Positions 19,284-27,930 are shown, counted from the first letter of the stretch. The stretch: 64,000 bases of DNA from CAVSRC01 sp963798195 (GCA_963798195.1 CAWCSF010000010.1:1612001-1676000), one strand, 5' to 3'. A program made the numbers and translations. The notes: generated by a model from the letters alone, not told the origin.

Positions 19284-19303
19284 CCCCGCTTTCCGCAGCG
19301 GGG
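19284..19303 (+). terminator. Hairpin in AT-rich patch
   Basis: CCCCGCT / AGCGGGG stem with a 6-base loop, preceded by ACTTTTATCTTAT and followed by TTAG. It could be a terminator in either direction. The nearest upstream gene, crp, ends 565 bases before it. Confidence 0.35.
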
Positions 19304-19498
19304 TTAGAATGGGATGGCCGTGGCGCGCGGCGTGGCCGTCAAGGAGCCTGGCTCGCTCAGAACGCTGGCGATCACGCGGATGTTCCCGCGCGCGTCATCT
19401 CGCGCATCCGGGTTTTCCGGAGCGCGGGCGGAACCCCACACCCGCCCCCGCGTTGCCGGCGCGGTGCGCGGCGCTCCCCTATCAACCCGCCGCGCATT

Positions 19499-19546
19499 GG
19501 CTCGCCTTCCCCGCCACCAGCCCCCCAGCTAAGGGGAAGGCGAGCC
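19499..19546. repeat. 14-bp perfect inverted repeat with 20-base loop
   Basis: GGCTCGCCTTCCCC at 19499-19512 and its exact complement GGGGAAGGCGAGCC at 19533-19546. It ends 71 bases before the start of the small hypothetical gene at 19618. It may be a REP/BIME-like element, a terminator or a leader structure. Confidence 0.6.
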
Positions 19547-19617
19547 GCTTGCCACGGTTTCGTCACAGGCGCCGGCCTAAAGTGCATCCTGTTTTGCGTG
19601 TGAACGGGAGAGCGGTC

Positions 19618-19869
19618 ATGACCGAGCTATCGGATCAGGCTGCGGTGGACCGGCACATTCGCAATGCCGTTGCCGCAGCTAGGCGTAAGGGCATTTCGCT
19701 CCGCATGAGCACCATGGCGGCGCGCCTTAGAACGCGCATGCCGGGCGCCATCATCGACACGTCCTATATGCTCGACCACCTCGTGAGAGAGGCGGCCAAG
19801 CGCGGCGGCGTGGCAATCGAAGTGGATATCCACACCCGCGGGAACTACCTCGGCAGTCCGTTCGCCTGA
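19618..19869 (+). CDS. Small hypothetical protein
   Basis: 83 residues from an ATG with GGGAG 8 bases upstream. The product is basic in the first half (AVAAARRKGISLRMSTMAARLRTRM) and contains a predicted helix around SYMLDHLVREAAKRGGVAIEVDI. No family was recognised and there is no signal peptide or membrane segment. The well-placed ribosome site and non-repetitive composition favour a real gene. It is followed by a CBS-domain gene in the same direction 195 bases later. Confidence 0.55.
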   Translation: MTELSDQAAVDRHIRNAVAAARRKGISLRMSTMAARLRTRMPGAIIDTSYMLDHLVREAAKRGGVAIEVDIHTRGNYLGSPFA

Positions 19870-20064
19870 TCCACCCGGCTGCAACGCATCGCCGCTAGCC
19901 ACGGTCGGCCGCCGCAGTCCTTCCGGCGGACCGGGTCGGTCGGCAGCGGTGTTTCGTCGGCTCCCGCGAGTGTCGCGACTTGCGCGGCTTCGTTCCAAGG
20001 CCGGAACCTTTGGCGCGGGCCCGGGTTTGGGAACAGGGCCCAGGGGGCTTCCGAGGAGGTTTCC

Positions 20065-20505
20065 ATGAAAATCAAGGACGTCATGACGCCGGATGTGCGC
20101 ATCGCCAATCCCGACCAGTCGATCCGGGAGGCGGCCATGATGATGCTCGACCTCGACGCCGGATCGCTGCCCGTCGGGAACGAAGAACGGCTCGTCGGCA
20201 TGATCACCGATCGCGACATCGCCGTACGCGCTGTGGCGCTGGGCAAGGGCCCTGACACCCCGGTCAGCGAGGTGATGACCACGGACGTGAAATACTGCTT
20301 CGACGACGAGGACACCGACCACGTCGCGCAGAACATGGGCGATCAACAGCTGCGCCGGTTGCCTGTCGTCGACCGCCAGAAGAAGCTGGTCGGCATCGTT
20401 TCGTTGGGCGACCTGGCGACGCGGGATGCCAACGGCGACGCGGGAGAGGCGCTAACCGACATCTCCCGCCGCGGCGGGTCGCACAACCAAGCCAACGCCG
20501 CCTGA
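20065..20505 (+). CDS. CBS-domain pair protein
   Basis: 146-residue stand-alone protein made of two CBS domains (about 1-60: VMTPDVRIANPDQSIREAA, VGMITDRDIAVRAVA; about 70-130: VMTTDVKYCFDDED, LRRLPVVDRQKKLVGIVSLGDLA). Such proteins bind adenine nucleotides and often act as stress or energy sensors. A strong GAGGAGG lies just upstream. It is convergent with the small Gln-rich ORF across a long hairpin. Confidence 0.92.
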   Translation: MKIKDVMTPDVRIANPDQSIREAAMMMLDLDAGSLPVGNEERLVGMITDRDIAVRAVALGKGPDTPVSEVMTTDVKYCFDDEDTDHVAQNMGDQQLRRLPVVDRQKKLVGIVSLGDLATRDANGDAGEALTDISRRGGSHNQANAA

Positions 20506-20522
20506 CACGAACCGGCCAGGAA

Positions 20523-20555
20523 TTGGCTGTCCCGTCGAGTGGACGGGACAGCCAA
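20523..20555. terminator. Bidirectional 14-bp hairpin terminator
   Basis: TTGGCTGTCCCGTC / GACGGGACAGCCAA with a 5-base loop (GAGTG), lying between the convergent CBS gene and the Gln/Gly-rich ORF. A perfect stem of this length with A/T at its base suits a terminator working both ways. Confidence 0.7.
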
Positions 20556-20562
20556 GCGGCTT

Positions 20563-20754
20563 CTACCGCTTGTCGTCCTGCTTGCCGGACTTGTCCGCCG
20601 GGTCGCGGTCACGATCGGCGCGCTGTTGGCCGGGCTGGCTCTGCCCACCCTGCTGACCGGGCGACTGATGCTGCCCACCCTGCTGGTGCTTCGGCTGGCT
20701 GCCGTGTTGACCGCCCTGCTGCTGTTTCGGGTCGTTCTGCTTGTTCTGGTCCAT
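20563..20754 (-). CDS. Gln/Gly-rich small hydrophilic protein
   Basis: 63 residues of low complexity: Gln (about a third), Gly, Lys, Asp, with repeats of the type QQGGQH and QQGGQS, ending ADKSGKQDDKR. There is no signal peptide or hydrophobic part, so it should be disordered and cytoplasmic. AAGGAG is placed 6 bases before the ATG and a terminator hairpin follows the stop, which together support expression. Such proteins resemble desiccation- or stress-related hydrophilins, but that is inference from composition alone. Confidence 0.55.
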   Translation of the reverse strand: MDQNKQNDPKQQQGGQHGSQPKHQQGGQHQSPGQQGGQSQPGQQRADRDRDPADKSGKQDDKR

Positions 20755-20958
20755 GGGGCACTCCTTGGGGTCGCCCCCGCCGCGAATGAGAACGGTTGAA
20801 CAGGCCTCGGCGTTCCTCGCTCACGCAGATATTTCATTCTTCCCACACCACACATTCACCCAAATCGAAACCGGCCCAGCGCGCCGGCTGTCGCGGTTAA
20901 TCGGCGGCTGATAGTTTGCCGCAGAAACCGTGATCCAGCGTGGCAACGGAGATGAGGC

Positions 20959-22515
20959 ATGGGCATTCGTAGTGCGGTGACAGGCCTAACGTTCGCGGCA
21001 ATGATTTCCGCGGCAACAACCAGCGGCGTCCTCGCCGCCGACCCGGCCAAGGTCACCCGCCCGGAGGTCGACAAGGCAATTCAGGAAATCGAGCGCGCCG
21101 CCCAGCAGGAGATCGCCGACGGCGCGGTACCCGGACTCGCCATCGCCGTCGTCTTCGACGACGCGATGATCTACGCCAAGGGCTTCGGCGTGCGGGACAC
21201 CGGAACCGGCGAGGCGGTCGACGCCGACACCGTGTTCCAGCTCGCTTCGGTTTCCAAGCCGATCGGTTCTACGGTGGTGGCGGAGCTGATCGGCGAGGGG
21301 AAAATCACATGGGATTCGCGGATCGCGGATCTCGATCCGTCATTTGCGATGAACATCCCCTGGGTGACCAGTGCGCTCCAGTTGCGCGACCTCTATGCGC
21401 ATCGCAGTGGATTGCCTGACCATTGGGGCGACTTGCATGAGGATCTGGGGTTCACGCGTGCCGAGACGCTTTACCGGGCCCGCTTCCAGCGTCCGAGCAC
21501 GAGCTTTCGGACAGGATACGCCTACACCAATTTCGGCATGACCGAGGGCGGCGTGGCGGCGGCGAAAGCGTATGGCCTGGAGTGGGAGGATGCCTCCGAG
21601 GAGAAGCTGTACAAACCGCTCGGCATGACGTCCACCAGCTCACGTTTCGCCGATTTCATGGCGCGGACGAACAAGGCGCTGGGGCACGTGCTCGTGGACG
21701 GCAAATGGGTGCAGAAATACAAGCGCGATCCCGATACGGAATCGCCGGCCGGCGGCGTCAGCTCTTCGGTGACCGATCTCGCCAAGTGGATGCGGCTGCA
21801 ACTCGCCGAGGGAAAATTCGACGGCAAGCAGATCGTCGACAAGGACGCGTTGGCCGAGACCCACCTGCCGATGATCATGATCAATCCGACCAGCCTGTCG
21901 GGTATTCCGCAGTTCTACGGGCTCGGCTGGAACGTCGGGTACGACGAAGACGGCCGGCGCAAGATTTCGCACTCCGGCGCATTCGCGCTCGGCGCCGGCA
22001 CGAATGTCAACATGTCGCTGACGGATGGTCTCGGCATCGTCGTGCTTACCAATGCCTGGCCAACCGGCGTGGCGGAGGCGCTGGCGGCACAGTTCCTCGA
22101 CATCGCCTTCCACGGCACGACCACGCAGGAATGGCTGAAGCTCTACAAGGGACTGTTCGCGCAGATGATGAGCGCGGAACAGGCTGGCGCCGCCGCCTAT
22201 TCCAAGCCCCCCGCCGCACCTTCCCCCGCGGCACCGGATGCCGCCTATCTCGGCTCGTACAGCAACGACCTCTACGGCGACATCGACATCGTCGCCAAGG
22301 ATGGCGGGCTGGCGATCGTCCAGGGGCCACGGAAGATGTCCTTCGCAATGAAGCACTTCGACCGGGACACATTCACCTACGAGACCGAGGGCGAGTCGGC
22401 CGTCGGCACCGCGGGCGTGCTTTTCGCGCTCGGCCCGGACGGCATGGCACGCGCCGTCACGGTGACCAATCTCGACGATGACGGCCAGGGGACGTTCACG
22501 CGCAAGGCCGAATAG
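20959..22515 (+). CDS. Secreted beta-lactamase-fold serine hydrolase
   Basis: 518 residues. It has an N-terminal signal peptide (about 1-27, ending GVLAAD). The class C beta-lactamase / penicillin-binding-like domain (about 45-390) has the catalytic S-x-x-K as SVSK (in QLASVSKPIG) and Y-x-N as YTN (GYAYTNFGMTEG), with HSGAFALGAG in the place of the KTG box. A C-terminal accessory beta domain (about 420-515, DAAYLGSYSNDLYGDI) resembles the DUF3471 type. Probable esterase, D-aminopeptidase or peptidase in the periplasm; not clearly an antibiotic-resistance enzyme. Confidence 0.88.
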   Translation: MGIRSAVTGLTFAAMISAATTSGVLAADPAKVTRPEVDKAIQEIERAAQQEIADGAVPGLAIAVVFDDAMIYAKGFGVRDTGTGEAVDADTVFQLASVSKPIGSTVVAELIGEGKITWDSRIADLDPSFAMNIPWVTSALQLRDLYAHRSGLPDHWGDLHEDLGFTRAETLYRARFQRPSTSFRTGYAYTNFGMTEGGVAAAKAYGLEWEDASEEKLYKPLGMTSTSSRFADFMARTNKALGHVLVDGKWVQKYKRDPDTESPAGGVSSSVTDLAKWMRLQLAEGKFDGKQIVDKDALAETHLPMIMINPTSLSGIPQFYGLGWNVGYDEDGRRKISHSGAFALGAGTNVNMSLTDGLGIVVLTNAWPTGVAEALAAQFLDIAFHGTTTQEWLKLYKGLFAQMMSAEQAGAAAYSKPPAAPSPAAPDAAYLGSYSNDLYGDIDIVAKDGGLAIVQGPRKMSFAMKHFDRDTFTYETEGESAVGTAGVLFALGPDGMARAVTVTNLDDDGQGTFTRKAE

Positions 22516-22539
22516 CGCGGAACGCGCGGGCGGCGCGCC

Positions 22540-23436
22540 TTACCCCGCACCGTGCGTCCGCGAATAGGCGTTGACCGGCGGCGACTGCCAGCCGGCGAGC
22601 GCGCCATCGGCCGGTTTGTAAATCTCGACCTTGAGCGGGAAGCATCCTGCGACGTCATCCGAATGGCTGGCGCCGCAATCGCCGCCCGGACATGTGGAGA
22701 GCGCGGCGAGAAGATCGATCTCGGCGAAGAACTCGATGAAGTCGCCGGGGCGGACCGGGCTTGCCTTCATGAAGTACTGGTGGGTGTCGCGGGTGAAGCC
22801 GGTGCACATGAACACGTTGAGCACGTCGTGGACGTGACGCTCAGCCTCGGCCAACGGCAAACCGCACTCCGTGGCAAGCGCACGGGTCAGGTTCGAGTGG
22901 CAGCAGTGGTGATATTCGACGTGGTTGAGCAGCAGGTTGGTGTAGGGATCGCAGCGCGTGCCGATGACATCGTGGACGCCGGCGCCGTCCGCGTCCCACC
23001 CGTACCAGCCGAGCGTATCGTGGGTGATGGTGGCGAGCGGACGCAGGCTCGGTAGCGTGCTCCAAAGCCGGTCGCCGGTGGTGACATGAGTGGCATGGAG
23101 CGCCCGCGTCTTGCCGCTGAAGAAGCGCTCCGACAGGTCGTTTGCGTTCCACAGGTTGAGGTCGCCGACCTGCGGCCCCTCGACGCTGACGATGCGGAAG
23201 ATGTGACCGGCAGGAACGTGGAAGGCGCGGGCATCGCGCGGCGGCACGATGAGCTCTGAGACCTTCGTCATGCCGGCACGGGCGGCCTCATAGAAGGGAG
23301 CGTCGTGTGCCGGCAGGTTCTCCACCGGGTAGGCCACCACGACCTTTGCGCGCCGGCGCTCGGCGGCGTCGGCCGGCGCTGCTTGTCCTGAAGTTCCCAC
23401 GATTCCGCCCTTCCCTGCTGCCCCATTGCGCACCAT
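22540..23436 (-). CDS. DUF1989 / urea carboxylase-associated family protein
   Basis: 298 residues matching the DUF1989 family: VPAGHIFRIVSVEGPQVGDLN, FFSGKTRALHATHVTTGDRLWS, NLLLNHVEYHHCCHSNL and FFAEIDLLAALSTCPGGDC. The conserved Cys/His residues (HHCCH, CPGGDC) suggest a metal site. Family members accompany urea carboxylase or aminomethyltransferase-like genes; none is adjacent here, so the role is open. No ribosome site precedes the ATG, and a CTATAG element sits just before it, so the message may be leaderless. It is divergent from uvrD with only 48 bases between. Confidence 0.85.
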   Translation of the reverse strand: MVRNGAAGKGGIVGTSGQAAPADAAERRRAKVVVAYPVENLPAHDAPFYEAARAGMTKVSELIVPPRDARAFHVPAGHIFRIVSVEGPQVGDLNLWNANDLSERFFSGKTRALHATHVTTGDRLWSTLPSLRPLATITHDTLGWYGWDADGAGVHDVIGTRCDPYTNLLLNHVEYHHCCHSNLTRALATECGLPLAEAERHVHDVLNVFMCTGFTRDTHQYFMKASPVRPGDFIEFFAEIDLLAALSTCPGGDCGASHSDDVAGCFPLKVEIYKPADGALAGWQSPPVNAYSRTHGAG

Positions 23437-23484
23437 CTGTTGCTATAGTGTTCTTCCTTCCGGATTCGTGGACTTTTTTTCCTG

Positions 23485-25881
23485 ATGAACGACCCTGCCC
23501 AGCGCATGGATGACGACGCCGCGCCGCTGCACAGCCCCAAGCCCGGCGGCATCGCCGCGCGGGCGGCTGGGCTGAAGCCGCCGACGGCCTATCTCGACAA
23601 GCTGAATCCGGAACAGCGCGAAGCGGTGGAGGCCACCGATGGGCCGGTGCTCGTGCTCGCCGGCGCCGGCACCGGCAAGACGCGCGTGCTGACCACGCGC
23701 ATCGCCCACCTGCTCGCCACCGGCCGGGCGCGGCCCTGGCAAATCCTCTCCGTCACCTTCACCAACAAGGCGGCGCGCGAGATGAAGAACCGCATCGGCG
23801 ACCTGATCGGCGGTGTGGTCGAGGGCATGCAGTGGCTCGGCACGTTCCACTCGATCGGCGCGCGCATGCTGCGCCGGCACGCGGAACTGGCAGGGCTGAA
23901 ATCCGGCTTCAGCATTCTCGACACCGACGACCAGATCCGCCTGATGAAGCAGATCATCCAGGCCGAAGGCATCGACGAGAAGCGCTGGCCGGCGCGCCAG
24001 CTCGCCGGGCTGATCGACCACTGGAAGAACCGCGGGCTGACGCCCGCCGACGTGCCCGAGGTGGACGGACGCGCCTTCGCCGACGGGCGCGGCAAGAAGC
24101 TCTACGCCGCCTATCAGGCGCGGCTGAAGACGCTGAACGCGGCCGACTTCGGCGATCTCGTGCTGGAGCCGCTGACCATCCTGCGGCAGCATGCCGACGT
24201 GCTCGCCGACTACCACGCGCGCTTCCGCTACATGCTGGTCGACGAGTACCAGGACACCAACGTCGCCCAGTATCTGTGGCTGCGGCTGCTGGCGCAGGGC
24301 AATCGCAACATCTGCTGCGTCGGCGACGACGACCAGTCGATCTACGGCTGGCGCGGGGCGGAGGTGGACAACATCCTGCGCTTCGAGAAGGACTTCCCGG
24401 GCGCCAAGGTCATCCGCCTGGAGCGCAACTACCGCTCGACCTCGCACATCCTCGCCGCGGCTTCGCACCTGATCACCCACAACGAGGGCCGGCTCGGCAA
24501 GACGCTGTTCACCGATGCGCAGGACCCGGACGCGATGCGCGTCTCGGTGTCTTCCTCGTGGGACAGCGAGCAGGAAGCGCGCGCCGTCGGCGAGGAGATC
24601 GAGCAGCTCCAGCGCAAGGGCACAACGCTGAACGAGATGGCGATCCTGGTGCGGGCGTCGTTCCAGATGCGCGCCTTCGAGGATCGCTTCGTCACGCTCG
24701 GCCTGAACTACCGCGTCATCGGCGGCCCCCGCTTTTACGAGCGGCAGGAAATCCGCGACGCGCTCGCCTATTTCCGCGTGGTGGCGCAGCCGGCCGACGA
24801 TCTCGCCTTCGAGCGCATCATCAACACGCCGCGCCGCGGCATCGGCGAGACCACGGTGAAGCTGCTCCATGACCGGGCACGCGCGCGCCAGGTGCCCTTG
24901 ACTGTCGCCGCGACGGAAGTGGCCGAGACCGACGAGATCGCCGCACGCACCCGCACTTCGCTGCGCGACCTGATGGATTCGTTCGGCCGCTGGCGCGGGC
25001 AGATCGAGTCGCTGTCGCATACGGAGCTCGCCGAAGTTATCCTGGAGGAGAGCGGCTACACCGAGATGTGGCAGGCCGACCGCTCGGCCGAGGCGCCCGG
25101 GCGTCTGGAGAACCTCAAGGAACTGGTGCGCTCCATGGAGGAGTTCGACTCCATGACCGGTTTCCTCGAGCACGTCTCGCTGGTCATGGACGCCGACAGC
25201 GAGGCCGGCAACGACGCCGTCTCGATCATGACGCTGCACTCGGCCAAGGGGCTGGAGTTCGACGTAGTGTTCCTGCCCGGCTGGGAGGAAGGGCTGTTTC
25301 CGTCGCAACGCACTCTCGACGAGAACGGCCGCGCGGGCCTCGAGGAGGAACGCCGCCTCGCCTATGTCGGCATCACCCGCGCCCGCCACCGTGCCTATAT
25401 CCACTTCGCCGCCAACCGGCGCATCCATGGACTTTGGCAATCCTCCATTCCCTCGCGCTTCCTCGATGAATTGCCCGAGGCTCATGTCGAGGTGAACGAG
25501 GACAACGCCGAATATGGCGGCTATGGCGGCAACGCCTACGGCACCTCGCGCTTCGACGCGCGCGATCCGTTCTCCAACACCTACTCGACGCCGGGCTGGC
25601 AGCGGGCGCAGAAGAACCGCGAGCAATCGGGCGGCGGCAAAAGCGGCAGCGGCAAGCGCGGCTTCGACCATCCCCTCGCCTCCGGCCCGCGCCTGCTGGA
25701 GGGCGAACTGGTGGCAAAAAGCGTCATCGGGGGCACCTCGGACTATTCCGTCGGCGAGCGCGTCTTCCACCAGAAATTCGGCTATGGCCGCATCGGCTCG
25801 ATCGACGGCAACAAGCTGACGATCAATTTCGAGAAGGCCGGGCAGAAGCGCGTGCTGGACTCGTTCGTCGAGCGGCACTAG
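23485..25881 (+). CDS. uvrD: UvrD/PcrA-type ATP-dependent DNA helicase
   Basis: 798-residue superfamily 1A helicase for nucleotide excision and mismatch repair. Motif I is AGAGTGKTR (about residue 57), Ia SVTFTNKAAREM, II VDEYQDTN, III DDQSIYGWRGAE, IV ERNYRS, V LHSAKGLEFD and VI AYVGITRARH. The C-terminal 150 residues hold a Gly/Ser-rich linker and the UvrD tail motif (VGERVFHQKFGYGRI). The length lies between PcrA (about 740) and longer proteobacterial forms. No clear ribosome site precedes the ATG; an in-frame ATG also lies at codon 8. Confidence 0.96.
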   Translation: MNDPAQRMDDDAAPLHSPKPGGIAARAAGLKPPTAYLDKLNPEQREAVEATDGPVLVLAGAGTGKTRVLTTRIAHLLATGRARPWQILSVTFTNKAAREMKNRIGDLIGGVVEGMQWLGTFHSIGARMLRRHAELAGLKSGFSILDTDDQIRLMKQIIQAEGIDEKRWPARQLAGLIDHWKNRGLTPADVPEVDGRAFADGRGKKLYAAYQARLKTLNAADFGDLVLEPLTILRQHADVLADYHARFRYMLVDEYQDTNVAQYLWLRLLAQGNRNICCVGDDDQSIYGWRGAEVDNILRFEKDFPGAKVIRLERNYRSTSHILAAASHLITHNEGRLGKTLFTDAQDPDAMRVSVSSSWDSEQEARAVGEEIEQLQRKGTTLNEMAILVRASFQMRAFEDRFVTLGLNYRVIGGPRFYERQEIRDALAYFRVVAQPADDLAFERIINTPRRGIGETTVKLLHDRARARQVPLTVAATEVAETDEIAARTRTSLRDLMDSFGRWRGQIESLSHTELAEVILEESGYTEMWQADRSAEAPGRLENLKELVRSMEEFDSMTGFLEHVSLVMDADSEAGNDAVSIMTLHSAKGLEFDVVFLPGWEEGLFPSQRTLDENGRAGLEEERRLAYVGITRARHRAYIHFAANRRIHGLWQSSIPSRFLDELPEAHVEVNEDNAEYGGYGGNAYGTSRFDARDPFSNTYSTPGWQRAQKNREQSGGGKSGSGKRGFDHPLASGPRLLEGELVAKSVIGGTSDYSVGERVFHQKFGYGRIGSIDGNKLTINFEKAGQKRVLDSFVERH

Positions 25882-25905
25882 CGCGCCGGGACACGGCGCC
25901 CTGCC

Positions 25906-26709
25906 CTAGCGGGTCAACGCTACATTACCGAAGCGCGCCGGATCGAGCGCTGCGATCGTGACTTTCCCGCTGTCGCCGAGACCGAGGCCACGGCAGAGTT
26001 TCTGGGACACGGCGTTATCCGTACGCACACCGGAATAGAAGCGCTGGATACCGTAGCGATCGCGCATGGTGACGATGGCGAGCGCGCCGAGGTAGCGGGA
26101 GAAGCCACGGCCGCGGAAAGCTTCGGCCGTCGCCAGCATGCCCCACCACGCGGCATCGGCGAACCGGCTCTGTGCGTGATGGCGCGCGACGGCGCCGGAG
26201 CACGCGGCGACGCGGCCATCCGGTGCGACGATGAAGAGAGCGAGGCCCCGGCGCGAGAGGCCGCGCAGCGCGGCGCCGGCCGGCGACATGACGCCCGCCG
26301 CAAGCGCCATGTCGACCATGGCCTGAAGCCCTTCAGGCGGCGTAGCCGGCGAGACCTCCTCGACCGTGAATCCCTCCGGCACGACAAACCCGTCGACAAC
26401 CGCGCGGCACGCCTCGACCGCCGCGTCGCCGCCGAGAAGCATATCCCAGCGATCGGTCATCAGGCCGCGCGCGCGGAGCTGCTCGGTCAGCGGCGCTTCG
26501 TCGGCCGCATCGACGAAGAAGCTGGCCTCGCCGCCCTGAACCGCGACCAGCGCGGCGATTGTCTCAACGTCCGCCGCGCTCGCCGCGTCGAAACCGACGA
26601 AACGCCCCTCATAGGCAAAGCGCGGGTCATCTTTCAGGAGCGGCCATAGCGCCTGCGCCACCCGCTGCATCTCCTGCTGCGGCGGCGCGCCGAAGAACTC
26701 TTCTGTCAC
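25906..26709 (-). CDS. GNAT-family acetyltransferase (two-lobe)
   Basis: 267 residues. The C-terminal half is a GNAT domain with the acetyl-CoA loop EAFRGRGFSRYLG (about residue 200) and GIQRFYSGVRTDNAVSQKLCRGLGL. The N-terminal half looks like a degenerate second GNAT lobe (FVDAADEAPLTEQLRARGL). The GTG at 26709 was chosen because GAGGAAG lies 9 bases upstream; an ATG at 26772 would add 21 residues but has no ribosome site. Substrate unknown. Confidence 0.78.
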   Translation of the reverse strand: MTEEFFGAPPQQEMQRVAQALWPLLKDDPRFAYEGRFVGFDAASAADVETIAALVAVQGGEASFFVDAADEAPLTEQLRARGLMTDRWDMLLGGDAAVEACRAVVDGFVVPEGFTVEEVSPATPPEGLQAMVDMALAAGVMSPAGAALRGLSRRGLALFIVAPDGRVAACSGAVARHHAQSRFADAAWWGMLATAEAFRGRGFSRYLGALAIVTMRDRYGIQRFYSGVRTDNAVSQKLCRGLGLGDSGKVTIAALDPARFGNVALTR

Positions 26710-26823
26710 GATCGGTGCTTCCTCATTTGACGGGCGTGCCGCGAATGATGTCCCTGCCGCGCCATCACACATATGGCGTCGGTCACAGGCGCGGAATCCC
26801 GCGCCAAACGGCTGGCGAAGTAC

Positions 26824-27930
26824 TCAGTCCTCGCGGCCGAAATACTTTGCGTCGAGTTCTTCGACCAGACCAGCCTCGTGGGCGCCGAGCAGCTTGACGG
26901 TGAGCGGCCGGGTGAGCGCGCTGCCGCGCGGGAGGGCGAAACCGTATTTGTCCGGCTCGAAGATGCGGCCGACGACATCGAGCGGCATGTCCGGATGGGT
27001 GTAGACGTAATACTCGAGCACCGGCGCATCGCCGACGATCGCCGAGATGTCCCGGTTGGTGAGCGCCGCGGCCGCTGCGTCGATGTTGTCGAAGCCGATC
27101 GTCTCCAGCCCGAAGTCACGCGCGAACTCCTCGCTCGTGCCGCCGGTGAGGACGCCAGTGAGCTTGCCGTGGAGATCGTCGACGCCTGCGATCTGGTTGG
27201 AGAGCGAAAGGGTGGTCATGACACTGGTAACCGTCGAGGTGATGTAGGCGAAGACCGCGATGCCGCAGATCAGCCAAAGCGCCTGCCAGATACGCCCCAT
27301 CCAGCCGAAGAGGTTCTTGCGCGCAGGCGGGCGGCCGGAGGTCGTCACCGACATGACAGTGTAGAAGCTCTCCGCGACGCCATCGCGCCAGCGCGGCGGG
27401 AAGTTCCTGTCGAAGCGCCGGTCGAACAGCGTCAGGATCAGGGTCGCGGCGATGATGACGGCCGCGAGCCAGGCATAGGCCTTGAGGAAGCCGGACTCGT
27501 AGAGCCCGCCGAGAACCTGGGTGAAGCTCGCGCCGCTGGCGTCGTTGATCATCACGCGGAGACCGGCATCGAACCACGGCTGGGTGAAGTCGACGCGCTC
27601 GGCGCGGCCCTGCGTGATGGTGAGATTTGTGACGGCAACGTCGATATCACCCGCATCGGTCGCATTGATCAGGTCGCGGATGTTGGCGATGGGTCTGTAT
27701 TCGTACGTGACGCCGAGTTGCTCGGCGAGCGCCTGCCAGAGATCGATCGCCATGCCGGTGTAGCCGTCGCCGGCCTTCATGGCGAACGGCGGATTGACGA
27801 AAACGCCGACGGTAAGGGTGCCGCTGGCGGAAGGCGCGGTCTGTGCCCGCGACGGGCTACCGAAGGTTATCGATGCAGCCGTCAGGATTGCCAGAAACGA
27901 CCAACGCATTCCCCGCAACACATGCTTCAT
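26824..27930 (-). CDS. GluR0-like prokaryotic ionotropic receptor (ligand-gated ion channel)
   Basis: 368 residues. After a signal peptide (1-30) comes ligand lobe S1 (about 37-135) with LTITQGRAERVDFTQPW, in which R109 matches the amino-acid-binding arginine of glutamate receptors. It is interrupted by a K+-channel-like pore: helix M1 at 151-170, pore loop at 188-205 (FYTVMSVTTSGRPP) and helix M2 at 212-233. Lobe S2 (about 245-368) contains GDAPVLEYYV with the ligand aspartate D301. This S1-M1-P-M2-S2 order is that of the cyanobacterial GluR0, not of an ABC binding protein. It would conduct ions across the inner membrane in response to a periplasmic ligand. Divergent from prmA. Confidence 0.85.
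   Translation of the reverse strand: MKHVLRGMRWSFLAILTAASITFGSPSRAQTAPSASGTLTVGVFVNPPFAMKAGDGYTGMAIDLWQALAEQLGVTYEYRPIANIRDLINATDAGDIDVAVTNLTITQGRAERVDFTQPWFDAGLRVMINDASGASFTQVLGGLYESGFLKAYAWLAAVIIAATLILTLFDRRFDRNFPPRWRDGVAESFYTVMSVTTSGRPPARKNLFGWMGRIWQALWLICGIAVFAYITSTVTSVMTTLSLSNQIAGVDDLHGKLTGVLTGGTSEEFARDFGLETIGFDNIDAAAAALTNRDISAIVGDAPVLEYYVYTHPDMPLDVVGRIFEPDKYGFALPRGSALTRPLTVKLLGAHEAGLVEELDAKYFGRED

Larger units (their letters stand above)
18719..19617. other. 900-base stretch without a convincing gene
   Basis: Open frames here are short or Arg/Pro-rich and show no recognisable domain or ribosome site. Structures that can be seen are a GGCGCTC-GTCC-GAGCGCC hairpin at 18847-18864, a CCCCGCT/AGCGGGG hairpin at 19284-19303 inside a locally AT-rich patch, and a 14-bp perfect inverted repeat at 19499-19546. 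It may hold an untranslated RNA or decayed DNA; nothing was identified. Confidence 0.6.

Noticed and set aside
18804..19613. Overlapping open frames in the gene-free stretch
   Set aside because: Pro/Arg/Ser-rich with no family match, ribosome site or steady codon pattern; three frames are equally open over parts of it.
20959..22515. Serine hydrolase as an antibiotic-resistance beta-lactamase
   Set aside because: S-x-x-K and Y-x-N are present, but the KTG box is replaced by HSG and a C-terminal accessory domain is present, which fits esterase/peptidase relatives better.
23443..25878. Open frame of 811 codons antisense to uvrD
   Set aside because: It mirrors the helicase gene codon for codon, as expected from GC-rich third positions, and shows no family motif. 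The plus-strand gene has all seven helicase motifs.
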